A stretch of DNA of 64,000 bases from Vreelandella zhaodongensis (GTDB lineage Bacteria; Pseudomonadota; Gammaproteobacteria; Pseudomonadales; Halomonadaceae): contig NZ_JACCDD010000009.1 in the NCBI RefSeq assembly GCF_013415115.1, forward strand, positions 85,887-149,886, in the 5' to 3' direction. The translations under genes and the position numbers were made by a program. Below the pieces are notes generated by a model. The model did no database searches. It saw nothing but the letters and a program-made list of their open reading frames with translations, and was not told where the DNA came from. The stretch's first letter is position 1. The number at the start of each line of letters is the position of its first letter. This document shows, in pieces, positions 8,325 through 19,688 of the stretch.

Positions 8325-9818
8325 TTAGTTAGCCAATATCATCGCATCTAAATCCAGCGATAGCGGGTCGAGCACCTCAGCCCAGCTTAGGTAGGGCGTG
8401 CTGCCACTGCCGTTCACTAATACACTAAAGACGCCCCAGCGGCCTTGGGCTGTGCGGAAATACCCCCCCACGGCGCGAACGGCAAAGGGCTGATTCAGCG
8501 TACCGGTTTTCAGCATGACGTGATTCTGAAATGTCGACGACCCACGGCGAATAAATCGCATTACGCCATTGGCCGGCGATTGAAAGGTAGCCACGAAGCT
8601 TGGAAAGAGCGCGCTCTGGTAATACATATCTTCCAACATCACATTGACACCGTGGGCCGAAGTACGATTATCCGTCGTCAGCCCACTACCGCTGGTTAGT
8701 GTCAGCGGCCCGTGTCCTGGCAAGCTTTCCGCGTAAGCTTCTATTGCTTGTCCCGCTTGACGCAACTGTGCTTGAGGCGTCTCCACCAGATTCAGTGCCA
8801 ACACATCAGCCATATAGTTATTGGAGTAATGCATAGTTCGCTGCAGCAGCTCTTGCAGTGGTTTACTATCCACTGCCGCTAAACGCTGAGCACCGCTGGG
8901 ACGTGTTGAGCTGACTCGCCACGGGTCACGCACGGCAACACCGGCCTGGTTCAGCATACTCAGCAATACCTGGGCGGTTTTTTCTGCTGCATCTCCCGCA
9001 CCGCGGTAAACATCACGTGCCGTCGCATTGGTTGAAATTTGTCCCGTCAAACGCATGACATCGCCGCGCTCATCGGTAATCCGCGCTACACTAATTTCCG
9101 TACCACTATTGGCAGGACGCGTGATGACTTGGTTATCAATCGTAATTAACGGCGCCTGGCTATCGCATAACCCCACACGGGCTGGCTCACCCGCAACAGC
9201 CGCAGGTGCTATATTCGCGCACCAGCTACCAAAATTGACGCCTGCGGAGGTAAGCGGCGCACTATAGGCATTGGTTACCCGAGTGCGTGCGTTACAGCGA
9301 TCCGTGGTAATGCACTCCACAGGGCCAAAACGCCACTGGCTAACGACTAACGCGCCATCTACTTCACGCACACCCGCTAACTGCAGGCGCTGTACCAGTC
9401 GCCAAAGATCTTCAGTGGTCAGCCCTGGGTCGCCACCACCTTCAAATATCAGGTCACCGTGCAACACACCATTTTCGACACTACCCGTGCTCACTAACTG
9501 ACTGGTAAAACGGTGTTGGGGGCCAAAATGACTGAGTGCCGCTGCTGACAAATAGGCCTTCGTGACGGAGGCAGGTGACAGCTGACGCTCGGGGTTCAGA
9601 CTACCTAGCAACGCATTACTGTCGGTATCAAGTAAACGCGCTTCAGCGCTGATTGAAAACCCCTTATTCTGTAGCTGGCCTAAACGGCTAAAGTCAGCGA
9701 ATACCGCCGAGCTTGCGCACAGCGCAGCACTTGCCACACTGGCAACCAACGCCCGACGCCAGCGACGTGTGGATAACTTAAGCGCAGAGAGCATCTCAAC
9801 AGGCGACTTCACTTCCAT
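8325..9818 (-). CDS. dacB: D-alanyl-D-alanine carboxypeptidase/endopeptidase (PBP4 family)
   Basis: A periplasmic low-molecular-mass class C penicillin-binding protein that trims peptidoglycan peptides and cuts cross-links. The three active-site motifs are present in order: SxxK (SVTK, in SPASVTKAYLSAAAL), SxN (SNN in MHYSNNYMADVL) and KTG (in VMLKTGTLNQP). The chosen start at 9818 gives 497 residues with a twin-arginine-like basic stretch and hydrophobic signal peptide ending at about ASSAVFA-DF. The frame is open for 24 more codons upstream but has no ribosome site there; AGGATGG precedes 9818. Confidence 0.93.
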   Translation of the reverse strand: MEVKSPVEMLSALKLSTRRWRRALVASVASAALCASSAVFADFSRLGQLQNKGFSISAEARLLDTDSNALLGSLNPERQLSPASVTKAYLSAAALSHFGPQHRFTSQLVSTGSVENGVLHGDLIFEGGGDPGLTTEDLWRLVQRLQLAGVREVDGALVVSQWRFGPVECITTDRCNARTRVTNAYSAPLTSAGVNFGSWCANIAPAAVAGEPARVGLCDSQAPLITIDNQVITRPANSGTEISVARITDERGDVMRLTGQISTNATARDVYRGAGDAAEKTAQVLLSMLNQAGVAVRDPWRVSSTRPSGAQRLAAVDSKPLQELLQRTMHYSNNYMADVLALNLVETPQAQLRQAGQAIEAYAESLPGHGPLTLTSGSGLTTDNRTSAHGVNVMLEDMYYQSALFPSFVATFQSPANGVMRFIRRGSSTFQNHVMLKTGTLNQPFAVRAVGGYFRTAQGRWGVFSVLVNGSGSTPYLSWAEVLDPLSLDLDAMILAN

Positions 9819-9901
9819 GTATTTATTACCATCCTGATACTGGCTATTTAGAGACTTACTGTTCAGGCACTTACTATATGAGCACGTCACGCTTGTTTAC
9901 C

Positions 9902-10231
9902 TCAATGCACGTTCATTTTTGAAAAGACTTGCAGCATAACGACCCCAGCCACAATGAGTCCTATCCCAATCACCGCCGGTACATCCGGCCTCTCACCAAA
10001 GACCGCAATGCCTACCAAGGTTACCAATACAATGCCCAAGCCCGCCCAAATGGCGTAAGCGATACCGACAGGCAGCGTCTTTAACACTAAGCTCAACAGG
10101 TAAAACGCCACACCATAGCCAATCACTACCACAATGCTCGGGATAGGTCGTGTAAACCCCATTGAGGCTTTTAGGGCACTCGTCGCAATAACCTCGGCAA
10201 TAATCGCTAGCACCAAGTACACAAAGGTCAT
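9902..10231 (-). CDS. Small multidrug resistance (SMR) family transporter
   Basis: A 109-residue four-helix protein. The first helix carries the essential membrane glutamate of the family (Glu13 in VLAIIAEVIATSALK), and the GIAYAIWAGLGIVLV segment in helix 3 is typical of EmrE/QacE-type multidrug exporters rather than guanidinium exporters (Gdx/SugE). It would expel lipophilic cations with proton exchange; EmrE-like proteins also move betaine and choline. The start at 10231 has GGAG six bases upstream and overlaps the stop of the upstream methyltransferase gene as ATGA, suggesting translational coupling. Confidence 0.9.
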   Translation of the reverse strand: MTFVYLVLAIIAEVIATSALKASMGFTRPIPSIVVVIGYGVAFYLLSLVLKTLPVGIAYAIWAGLGIVLVTLVGIAVFGERPDVPAVIGIGLIVAGVVMLQVFSKMNVH

Positions 10232-10893
10232 GTCCGCTCCAGCGCAACTTGTAACTGCCAAAGTACTTGACCACTTTGGTCATACTTTGCTTCAAACGGC
10301 GTTAAATAACTGCCATTCGGGGTCAGCGGTGCAACCGCTGCCTGCTTCCCCGTTACCAGAGCCGTGGCAAGAGCAAACTCTTCAACATACAGCTGCCAGT
10401 TGGAGCGCACTTCCAAACACCCGCCCAACGCTAGCAGTGTGGGGAAAACCGGATGCCCATGCCAGCGCATTTTTAAATGCGCGGCCTTTGGGTAAGGATT
10501 GGGGTAAAGTAAGTAGTGTCGCTCGGGAGCCCAACCAGCCTGCTCGGCTAAACGCCAAAAATCCACCAGGTCAGCTCGCACCAGCAACGCGTTAGCAGGC
10601 AGCTCACCATGGTCACGCCCCAGCCTATCCTCACTACGATCAACGCCAATCACGACGTGCCCAGGAAACTGTGCGGCTAAACGACGTGTCGAAAGACCCA
10701 CACCACAGCCGGCATCGAGAATTAATGGCGCTTGCTGCTTGTGAAGCCACCTATGCGCGTATTCAAAAGCCTGTTGCGTATGCGCAGCGATTGGCTTTCG
10801 CAGTGGGTTTTCCAAAGCACGCGCTACCCGACGGGCCACATCTTGATGCGGGCCTGGCTGATTGGAAACCACGGGTCTTGATGTATGCTGCAT
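10228..10893 (-). CDS. TrmB-like SAM-dependent methyltransferase
   Basis: A 221-residue class I methyltransferase related to tRNA (guanine-N7) methyltransferase TrmB (COG0220). The SAM-binding motif I (ILDAGCGVGLSTRRLA) is at about residues 58-73, and the family segments SNQPGPHQDV at the N-terminus and TPFEAKYDQSGQ at the C-terminus are visible. The catalytic-region motif reads YPNPYPKAAHLKMRWHGHPVF rather than the canonical FPDPWPKKRHHKRR of TrmB, so it belongs to a divergent paralogous group and its RNA target may differ. It overlaps the SMR gene by four bases. Confidence 0.75.
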   Translation of the reverse strand: MQHTSRPVVSNQPGPHQDVARRVARALENPLRKPIAAHTQQAFEYAHRWLHKQQAPLILDAGCGVGLSTRRLAAQFPGHVVIGVDRSEDRLGRDHGELPANALLVRADLVDFWRLAEQAGWAPERHYLLYPNPYPKAAHLKMRWHGHPVFPTLLALGGCLEVRSNWQLYVEEFALATALVTGKQAAVAPLTPNGSYLTPFEAKYDQSGQVLWQLQVALERT

Positions 10894-10946
10894 GCCATCC
10901 CCTGCTTAAAAAAAGCATGATTCTAACAGTCTCACGCGCACGCGGC

Positions 10947-10976
10947 ATGACGCCGTTGCACGCCCGGTGCTATGAT
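10947..10976 (+). promoter_or_regulatory. Candidate promoter for fabY
   Basis: ATGACG at 10947-10952, an 18-base spacer and TATGAT at 10971-10976 preceded by TG (extended -10). It lies about 100 bases before the fabY start and points toward it. A perfect AATAAC-T-GTTATT palindrome follows at 11035-11047, in the expected leader. Confidence 0.35.
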
Positions 10977-11076
10977 CATGTCCGAGTATATTATTAAGCT
11001 CAGGTGAGCAGCTCTTTTTTGCTATGCGCCTGACAATAACTGTTATTAAAAACCACCGCACCACGAGGAACCCGGC

Positions 11077-13481
<2,405 letters not shown>

Positions 13482-13538
13482 CCATATTGTTGAGTAAAAC
13501 GCTCGGGTATTAAAACCTGGGCGAAAAGCCATTCGTGA

Positions 13539-13796
<258 letters not shown>

Positions 13797-13808
13797 GGCC
13801 TCTGCGAC

Positions 13809-15107
13809 GTGCGTATTTGGACCCTTGCTTGGCCAATTATTCTTTCGAATATCACAGTTCCCTTACTAGGGCTTGTCGATACCGCCGTAGTCGGGCATCT
13901 ACCCGACTCTCGCTATCTGGCGGCTGTAACCCTCGGCGCGACGCTGTTTAGCTTTCTCTACTGGGGGTTTGGCTTTCTACGCATGGGCACCACCGGCCTA
14001 GTGGCCCAGGCGATTGGGCGCGAAGCAGATAGCGATGTACGCAACTTGTTAGGGCAGTCACTCATCATGGCCGGCGTTATCGGCACGCTGCTGATTGTGT
14101 TTGGCTCGCCGCTGATTTCCCTCGGCCTATGGCTGCTAGATGGCAGCGAAGCAGCGACACCGCTGGCACGTGAGTATGCCGAAATACGGCTCTGGTCGGC
14201 TCCTGCGGTGCTGGCGAACTACGCTATCCTTGGCTGGTTTTTGGGCCAACAAAACGCCCGCGTTACGCTGATGATTTTAGTGCTAACCAATAGTGTCAAT
14301 ATCGTGCTCGACCTTTGGTTTGTGGTGGGGCTAGGGATGACCAGTGGCGGCGTCGCCCTGGCCAGCGTGATTGCCGACTACAGCGCACTCGCTTTTGGCG
14401 GCTATTTAGTTCTGCGCCAGCTTGGCCATCTGGAAGGCTACTTTCAACGGCAGCGGCTTTTGGTGCTATCAGCCTACTCAGCACTGTTTAATGTCAACGC
14501 CAACTTGTTTGTTCGCACGTTGGGGCTGCTGTTTGCCATGGCCTTTTTTACCGCTCAAGGGGCACGCCAGGGCGACACCGTATTAGCCGCCAACGCCGTA
14601 TTGCTTCAGTTCATCATGCTCACCAGTTACGCACTCGATGGCTTCGCCCACGCAGCGGAATCACTGGTAGGCCGTGCTTATGGACGACGGGACTGGCAAG
14701 AGTTTGCCGCCACAGTAAGAGCAGCCGCAGCATTCTCATTCTGGACAGCTGCCGCTGCAGCGGTTGTGTTTGCGTTAGGTGGTAACTATCTGATTGCTCT
14801 GCTGACAGGGCTGACTGACGTTCGTGCCACCGCCGCGAGCTACCTGCCCTGGATGGTAATAATGCCGCTTATTGCAGTGTGGAGCTATTTACTTGATGGC
14901 GTTTTTATCGGCACCACCGCCGTACGCGAAATGCGCAACAGTATCTTTATCGGTTTAGCGGTTTACTTACCCGCTTGGTGGCTGTTCCAAGGGCTTGGCA
15001 ATCACGGGTTGTGGCTAGCCTTCACGCTCTTTACACTCACGCGCTCTACCGTACTGATTGCCTACTATTATCACTATCGCCAAGCCCACTGGCGACCACA
15101 CCGTTGA
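13809..15107 (+). CDS. MATE family efflux transporter (DinF-like)
   Basis: A 432-residue, twelve-helix protein beginning MRIWTLAWPIILSNITVPLLGLVDTAVVGHLPDSRYLAAVTLG, the standard opening of the DinF branch of the MATE family. A second-half repeat begins near residue 230 (ALFNVNANLFVRTLGLLFAMAFFT). These carriers export cationic or oxidising compounds using H+ or Na+ gradients. The start is GTG at 13809, 12 bases after the ferredoxin stop, so it is probably in the fabY-coaD-ferredoxin transcript. Confidence 0.9.
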   Translation: MRIWTLAWPIILSNITVPLLGLVDTAVVGHLPDSRYLAAVTLGATLFSFLYWGFGFLRMGTTGLVAQAIGREADSDVRNLLGQSLIMAGVIGTLLIVFGSPLISLGLWLLDGSEAATPLAREYAEIRLWSAPAVLANYAILGWFLGQQNARVTLMILVLTNSVNIVLDLWFVVGLGMTSGGVALASVIADYSALAFGGYLVLRQLGHLEGYFQRQRLLVLSAYSALFNVNANLFVRTLGLLFAMAFFTAQGARQGDTVLAANAVLLQFIMLTSYALDGFAHAAESLVGRAYGRRDWQEFAATVRAAAAFSFWTAAAAAVVFALGGNYLIALLTGLTDVRATAASYLPWMVIMPLIAVWSYLLDGVFIGTTAVREMRNSIFIGLAVYLPAWWLFQGLGNHGLWLAFTLFTLTRSTVLIAYYYHYRQAHWRPHR

Positions 15108-15247
15108 AGTTCATCACGTTGGATTGATGCCAATTACGCTAACGTGAAAATGGCGCCCCTAACAAGCCCACTGACGATAGATGAAAAGCACAGTGTACCG
15201 CCGTATATTAGCGCCGTATTTCCTTATAACGAATAAAGAGATCACTC

Positions 15248-16558
15248 ATGCTAAAACTCATCTCAAAACCAGCCGTAAAGCTGGTCGAGCGCTATTTGCC
15301 AGACCCCTATATCTTTGTTCTGCTCCTCACGTTAATTGCTTCCGTGGCTGCCATCGCCGTTGAGCGCCAAACGCCGCTGGCCGTACTACGCATGTGGGGC
15401 GATGGCTTTTGGGGGCTACTTACCTTTTCGATGCAAATGCTACTGGTATTGGTCACGGGCTTTATGCTGGCAAGCTCACCACCGGTAAAACGTCTTCTGC
15501 AAAAACTCGCCAGCACGGCGAAAAGCCCTGGCGGTGCGATTATCCTGGTCACACTCGTTTCGCTCGCCGCCAGCTGGATTAACTGGGGGTTTGGCCTAGT
15601 TGTCGGTGCACTATTTGCCAAGGAGCTCGCCCGCCTAATACGGGTAGATTACCGACTACTGGTTGCCAGCGCTTACTCTGGCTTTGTGGTGTGGCATGGT
15701 GGTCTCGCAGGCTCAATTCCGCTCACCATTGCCACTGAAGGCCACTTCTCTGCCGATCAGATCGGGGTTATTAGCACCGGTTCGACAATTTTCGCGTTCT
15801 TTAATCTAGCCATTGTTGTCTGTCTGTTTGTAGCTGTACCGCTGGTTAACCGCTTGATGCTACCGGACGAAAAAGACAGCGTGTATGTGGATGCCAAACT
15901 GTTAAACGATGAGCCTGAGCAGCAAGGCCGCATTACCCGCCCTGCAGAAAAGCTCGAAAATAGCGTGCCGCTAGCCCTGCTGGTGGGTGTTCCAGGGCTA
16001 CTGTTTCTGCTCGACCACTTTCTACTCCGTAGCGGTGGCTTAAACCTGAACGTGGTTAACTTTCTATTTCTATTCCTAGCCATTGTGCTACACCGCACAC
16101 CGCGCAACCTGCTAAACAGCTTAAATGAGGCCATTAAAGGCGGCGCGGGAATTGTTATTCAGTTCCCCTTCTACGCAGGCATTATGGCCATTATGGTGCA
16201 GTCGGGTCTGGCCCAGAGTATGTCCGAGTGGTTAGTCTCATTTGCCACAGCCACCTCCCTGCCGTTCTGGTCATTCCTCAGCGCAGGCATTGTGAATCTG
16301 TTCGTTCCTTCCGGCGGTGGTCAATGGGCCGTTCAGGCGCCCGTCATGCTACCTGCCGCAGAGGCGCTGGGTGCTGATATTTCGCGCGTGGCCATGGCCG
16401 TTGCCTGGGGCGACGCTTGGACGAATCTACTGCAGCCTTTCTGGGCATTGCCTGTGCTGGCGATCGCCGGTTTGAAGGCGAAAGACATTATGGGCTTCTG
16501 CCTGATTCAGCTGTTTATCACCGGCATTATTATTTCTGTTGGCTTAGTATGGTTCTAA
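15248..16558 (+). CDS. Short-chain fatty acid transporter, AtoE family
   Basis: A 436-residue polytopic membrane protein matching the AtoE/short-chain fatty acid permease family. Signature segments are the N-terminal RYLPDPYIFVLLLTLI, SWINWGFGLVVGALFAKELAR, SGFVVWHGGLAGSIPLTIAT and the C-terminal FVPSGGGQWAVQAPVMLPAAEALG followed by AWGDAWTNLLQPFWALPVL. It should import short-chain carboxylates such as acetoacetate or butyrate. A strong terminator follows 14 bases after the stop, so the gene is its own unit; no ato enzymes are nearby. Confidence 0.9.
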   Translation: MLKLISKPAVKLVERYLPDPYIFVLLLTLIASVAAIAVERQTPLAVLRMWGDGFWGLLTFSMQMLLVLVTGFMLASSPPVKRLLQKLASTAKSPGGAIILVTLVSLAASWINWGFGLVVGALFAKELARLIRVDYRLLVASAYSGFVVWHGGLAGSIPLTIATEGHFSADQIGVISTGSTIFAFFNLAIVVCLFVAVPLVNRLMLPDEKDSVYVDAKLLNDEPEQQGRITRPAEKLENSVPLALLVGVPGLLFLLDHFLLRSGGLNLNVVNFLFLFLAIVLHRTPRNLLNSLNEAIKGGAGIVIQFPFYAGIMAIMVQSGLAQSMSEWLVSFATATSLPFWSFLSAGIVNLFVPSGGGQWAVQAPVMLPAAEALGADISRVAMAVAWGDAWTNLLQPFWALPVLAIAGLKAKDIMGFCLIQLFITGIIISVGLVWF

Positions 16559-16571
16559 CCGACTGTCTAGC

Positions 16572-16595
16572 TCCCGCCCTCTGGGCGGGATTTTT
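16572..16595 (+). terminator. Rho-independent terminator after the AtoE-family gene
   Basis: A perfect 8-bp stem TCCCGCCC/GGGCGGGA with a TCT loop, followed by five T. Confidence 0.9.
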
Positions 16596-16615
16596 GAGCC
16601 CTAAAGGTTTTATCC

Positions 16616-17140
16616 ATGTCAGACACTCTCGCTGAACACAGCGCCCTGCCCGGCCAGCATGAACTCTCCATGACGGTTTTAATGACACCCGACATGGCCA
16701 ATTTCAGTGGCAAAGTGCACGGCGGTGCTATTCTTAAAAAGCTCGACGAGGTGGCCTACGCCTGCGCAAGCCGCTATTCAGGCCACTATGTCGTCACACT
16801 TTCCGTCGATCAGGTACTTTTTAAACAGCCAATCCACGTCGGCGAGTTGGTAACGTTTTTAGCCAGCGTTAACCATGTGGGACGCTCTTCCATGGAAATC
16901 GGGGTTAAGGTAGTGGCCGAAGACATTCGTGAAAAGCTGATTCGTCACACCAACAGCTGCTATCTCACCATGGTGGCCGTTGATGCCGATGGCAAACCAG
17001 CCATCGTGCCACCGCTGGCGCTGGAAACCTCGCTGCAGAAACTAAGGTTTGAAAAAGCCGCGCTACGCAAAAAGCTGCGTAAGCAGGCCGAGCAAGAAGA
17101 GCAGCTCGCCCACCTTAATCACCACCAGCAGCACTCTTAA
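16616..17140 (+). CDS. Acyl-CoA thioesterase (hotdog fold, YciA/BFIT-like)
   Basis: A 174-residue hot-dog-fold hydrolase. The N-terminal catalytic region MTPDMANFSGKVHGGAILKKLDEVAYACASR carries the conserved Asn, His-Gly-Gly and Asp seen in YciA/BACH acyl-CoA hydrolases. A basic, glutamine- and histidine-rich tail (about residues 145-174) extends beyond the usual domain. It cleaves acyl-CoA to free acid and CoA in the cytoplasm; chain-length preference cannot be told. It precedes the voltage-sensor-like gene by 32 bases. Confidence 0.9.
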   Translation: MSDTLAEHSALPGQHELSMTVLMTPDMANFSGKVHGGAILKKLDEVAYACASRYSGHYVVTLSVDQVLFKQPIHVGELVTFLASVNHVGRSSMEIGVKVVAEDIREKLIRHTNSCYLTMVAVDADGKPAIVPPLALETSLQKLRFEKAALRKKLRKQAEQEEQLAHLNHHQQHS

Positions 17141-17172
17141 CGCTAAGCTACACCGCCAAGCAAGGAGCACAC

Positions 17173-18177
17173 ATGCCCGCCAGGGAGCGCTACCCACACC
17201 TACCCAAATCCGTTGAGTATGCGCATATCGGCTGGGATTTTTTTATTCTGGCGGCGGTGGTCATTAACCTAAGTCTGCTGCTATTTGACTCGCTGTTTCT
17301 GATTGAACCGATTAACCAAGCCATTGCCAGCATCACCCCCGGCTTTCACGACGCTTACGACACCGTGATTCACAGCCGTTTTATCACCATCGATTTGTTT
17401 TTTGTCGGTATCTTCATAGCGGATGTACTGTTGAGCTGGGCGGTGGCGATTGCCGAACGGCGCTATCACCGCTGGTTTTTCTACCCGTTTGTGCACTGGT
17501 ACGACGTACTTGGCTGCATTCCGCTTGGCGGGTTCCGCTTATTGCGCGTTCTACGCGTGGTGTCACTGTTAAACCGGTTGCATCGACTGCGCTTAATTGA
17601 TGTGACTAAGTGGTCTAGCTACCGCTTTTTTGCCAAGTATTACGACATATTGTTGGAAGAGCTTTCGGATCGCATTGCACTGCGCCTGCTTGGCAATGTA
17701 CAGCAGCAGGTCGTCGCCAGCGACTCGCTTACTGAACGGGTCATTGACCGTGTTCTCATGCCCCGTAAAGCCCAACTAATTCACGAAATATCCCAACGGC
17801 TGGAAGCGACGGTGGGCCAAGCCTACCAACAGAACCGTATCGCTATCATGGCGGCCATTGATGACTTGGTGAGCCGGACACTGAAAGAGAGCCCAGAAAT
17901 TCAAAAGCTGCACCGCTTACCTATGGGACAAACGGCCTCCAACGCCATGCAAGCATCGCTTAGTGGGGTTGCCCAGCGCTTGGTGGATGAGCTGGCCCAA
18001 GGTATCCATTCAACGGAATTTCGCCAACTCATCGAGCGTACAGCGGAAAGCGGCTTCGATAGCTGGCTAGCCGTTGATGAAACCAGTGCCCATGTAACTG
18101 AGCAGGTGCTCTACGATATTCTCGAAATGCTGAAAGACCAGGTACGCCAGCAACGGTGGAAAGGCCGCTATGAGTAG
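17173..18177 (+). CDS. Voltage-sensor-like membrane protein without a pore domain
   Basis: A 334-residue protein whose N-terminal 145 residues resemble an ion-channel voltage-sensor domain: helix S1 at about 20-43, S2 at about 70-94 with acidic residues (ITIDLFFVGIFIADVLLSW), S3 at about 104-119 containing Asp111, and an S4-like helix with arginines at 122, 125, 128, 135, 138 and 140. No S5-pore-S6 follows. Instead about 190 soluble, helix-rich residues continue to the end. The ribosome site is AAGGAG. It could be a proton-channel-like or voltage-responsive signalling protein, or a transporter-like fold that merely resembles one; the function is unknown. Confidence 0.7.
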   Translation: MPARERYPHLPKSVEYAHIGWDFFILAAVVINLSLLLFDSLFLIEPINQAIASITPGFHDAYDTVIHSRFITIDLFFVGIFIADVLLSWAVAIAERRYHRWFFYPFVHWYDVLGCIPLGGFRLLRVLRVVSLLNRLHRLRLIDVTKWSSYRFFAKYYDILLEELSDRIALRLLGNVQQQVVASDSLTERVIDRVLMPRKAQLIHEISQRLEATVGQAYQQNRIAIMAAIDDLVSRTLKESPEIQKLHRLPMGQTASNAMQASLSGVAQRLVDELAQGIHSTEFRQLIERTAESGFDSWLAVDETSAHVTEQVLYDILEMLKDQVRQQRWKGRYE

Positions 18178-18197
18178 CTTGGTTATTAACAGCCCTG

Positions 18198-19592
18198 TTA
18201 TACGGTAACGGTGGCCAGCGGTGGCTGAGCAAGACATTGCTTAATCACCGTCAGTGCCTGGTTTAACATTTGCCTGTCAGCAGCAGCACCAATACAAATC
18301 CTGATTGCCTGAGGCGCAGGCGCACTGCCCACGCAAAAAGGCTCAGCACTAGAGACTTTAACCCCTTGCTGCTGTAGGCGTTCACACAGTTCTATGGCGC
18401 GAGCCCCTTCAGGTAATGATAGCCAAACGTTGCTACTTTTAGGCCGCCCACTCAAGGTATAACCAAAGAGTGCCTGTGTGGTTAGTTGCTGCCGCACAGC
18501 AAGCTCATCGGTTTGCCACGCAAGTAAAGAGCCTGCTGCTGGCTGTGCAACCCAATGGCAGGCAATATCGACCATCAGTGGCGGCACCATCCAGCTCTGT
18601 GCTCTTAGTCCTGCTGCAAGGCGCTCAAGCAGTACGTCAGGTGAGCGAAGGACTCCTATGCGCAACCCGCCCGCCAATACCTTTGTTGTGCTGAAGACAA
18701 ACAGCGTACGCTCTGGTGCTAGCTGGTAAAGCGGAGTGCCGCGTTGCTCAACAGGCAAATACTGCACACCGTCTTCAAGCAACCAAATATCATAGCGCCG
18801 AGCAAGCGATACTAACCGTTCACGCCGCTCCTCGCTAAGGCAAACCCCAGTAGGGTTATTCTGATCAGGCGTCACATAAATTAGTCTTGGTGGCTGGCGA
18901 GCACACTGCGCTTCCAGCGCATCCATGCACATGCCCTCTTCATCAAAGGCAATGCCTACCATCTTCAGGTGTGCTTGTTGGGCGGCGCTTATCGCGCCAG
19001 GATACGTCAAAGTATCAGCGGCGATTAGCTCACCAGGGCGCAGCAGCGTACTGAGTACCAGACTAATACCATGCTGGCCTCCCTGGGTAATCAACAGCTC
19101 ATCCGCTCTCAATGTCATACCCAGTTGCTCTAGCCATCTCGCCAAGCTCTCACGGTGACCTTCGCTCCCTCTGGCATCCAGATAGGAGACTCCACGTGTC
19201 AAGGCTGCAGGAGAGCTGCTTATCACGCTCAACGCGTCACTAAATGCCTGCTGACGAAGCGGATGAGGCGGCGGCAAGCTTAGGCTTAAGTCGATGATAT
19301 CGCTGTTATCACTTGGGTTCCACGCCATGTCAAAAACCGTTCGTGGCGCATGCTGCCTAACGTAGGTGCCACTTCCTACCCGTGCATTAACCCAGCCGTG
19401 ATGCTCAGCCTCAGCATACCCACGAGTAACAGTGCCTACGGTTACTCCTAACGCATCCGCTAAGCGACGCTGCGGCGGCAAACGCTCTCCCGGGGCAAGC
19501 TCACCTGTCGAAATGGCAGCGCCAATGGACTGGGCAATGGCACGGTAGCGTGGCCCAGAGAAGCTCTCAAGTGAAGGCACCCAAATTGTCAT
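18198..19592 (-). CDS. MocR-type regulator (GntR DNA-binding domain fused to PLP aminotransferase)
   Basis: A 464-residue protein in the MocR/PdxR class. The N-terminal winged-helix reads ERLPPQRRLADALGVTVGTV (about residues 40-60). The fold-type-I aminotransferase domain follows, with the PDQNNPTGV motif and the PLP-binding lysine in FVFSTTKVLAGGLRIG. Such proteins use PLP, or its adduct with an amino compound, to control neighbouring genes. It is divergent from a LysE-type exporter gene, and a perfect palindrome lies between them. The start at 19592 is chosen because the domain begins there; the frame is open for another 31 codons upstream. Confidence 0.9.
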   Translation of the reverse strand: MTIWVPSLESFSGPRYRAIAQSIGAAISTGELAPGERLPPQRRLADALGVTVGTVTRGYAEAEHHGWVNARVGSGTYVRQHAPRTVFDMAWNPSDNSDIIDLSLSLPPPHPLRQQAFSDALSVISSSPAALTRGVSYLDARGSEGHRESLARWLEQLGMTLRADELLITQGGQHGISLVLSTLLRPGELIAADTLTYPGAISAAQQAHLKMVGIAFDEEGMCMDALEAQCARQPPRLIYVTPDQNNPTGVCLSEERRERLVSLARRYDIWLLEDGVQYLPVEQRGTPLYQLAPERTLFVFSTTKVLAGGLRIGVLRSPDVLLERLAAGLRAQSWMVPPLMVDIACHWVAQPAAGSLLAWQTDELAVRQQLTTQALFGYTLSGRPKSSNVWLSLPEGARAIELCERLQQQGVKVSSAEPFCVGSAPAPQAIRICIGAAADRQMLNQALTVIKQCLAQPPLATVTV

Positions 19593-19671
19593 GGTGACAA
19601 TAAAACCTTTGACGTAGATTTGACGGCCATTATGCTTACAAAAGCGACCAAAAAACAACCCAACCACAAAA

Positions 19672-19685
19672 TTGTATGGATACAA
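19672..19685. promoter_or_regulatory. Candidate MocR operator between the regulator and LysE exporter genes
   Basis: The perfect inverted repeat TTGTAT-GG-ATACAA lies in the 96-base divergent spacer and ends 3 bases before the exporter's ATG, overlapping its ribosome-binding region. Its position suggests direct repression of the exporter. Confidence 0.5.
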
Positions 19686-19688
19686 AAA

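Noticed and set aside
18187..18200. Inverted repeat TAACAG-CC-CTGTTA between the voltage-sensor-like gene and the MocR gene
   Set aside because: Only 6-bp arms and no T-run; too weak to call a terminator or an operator.
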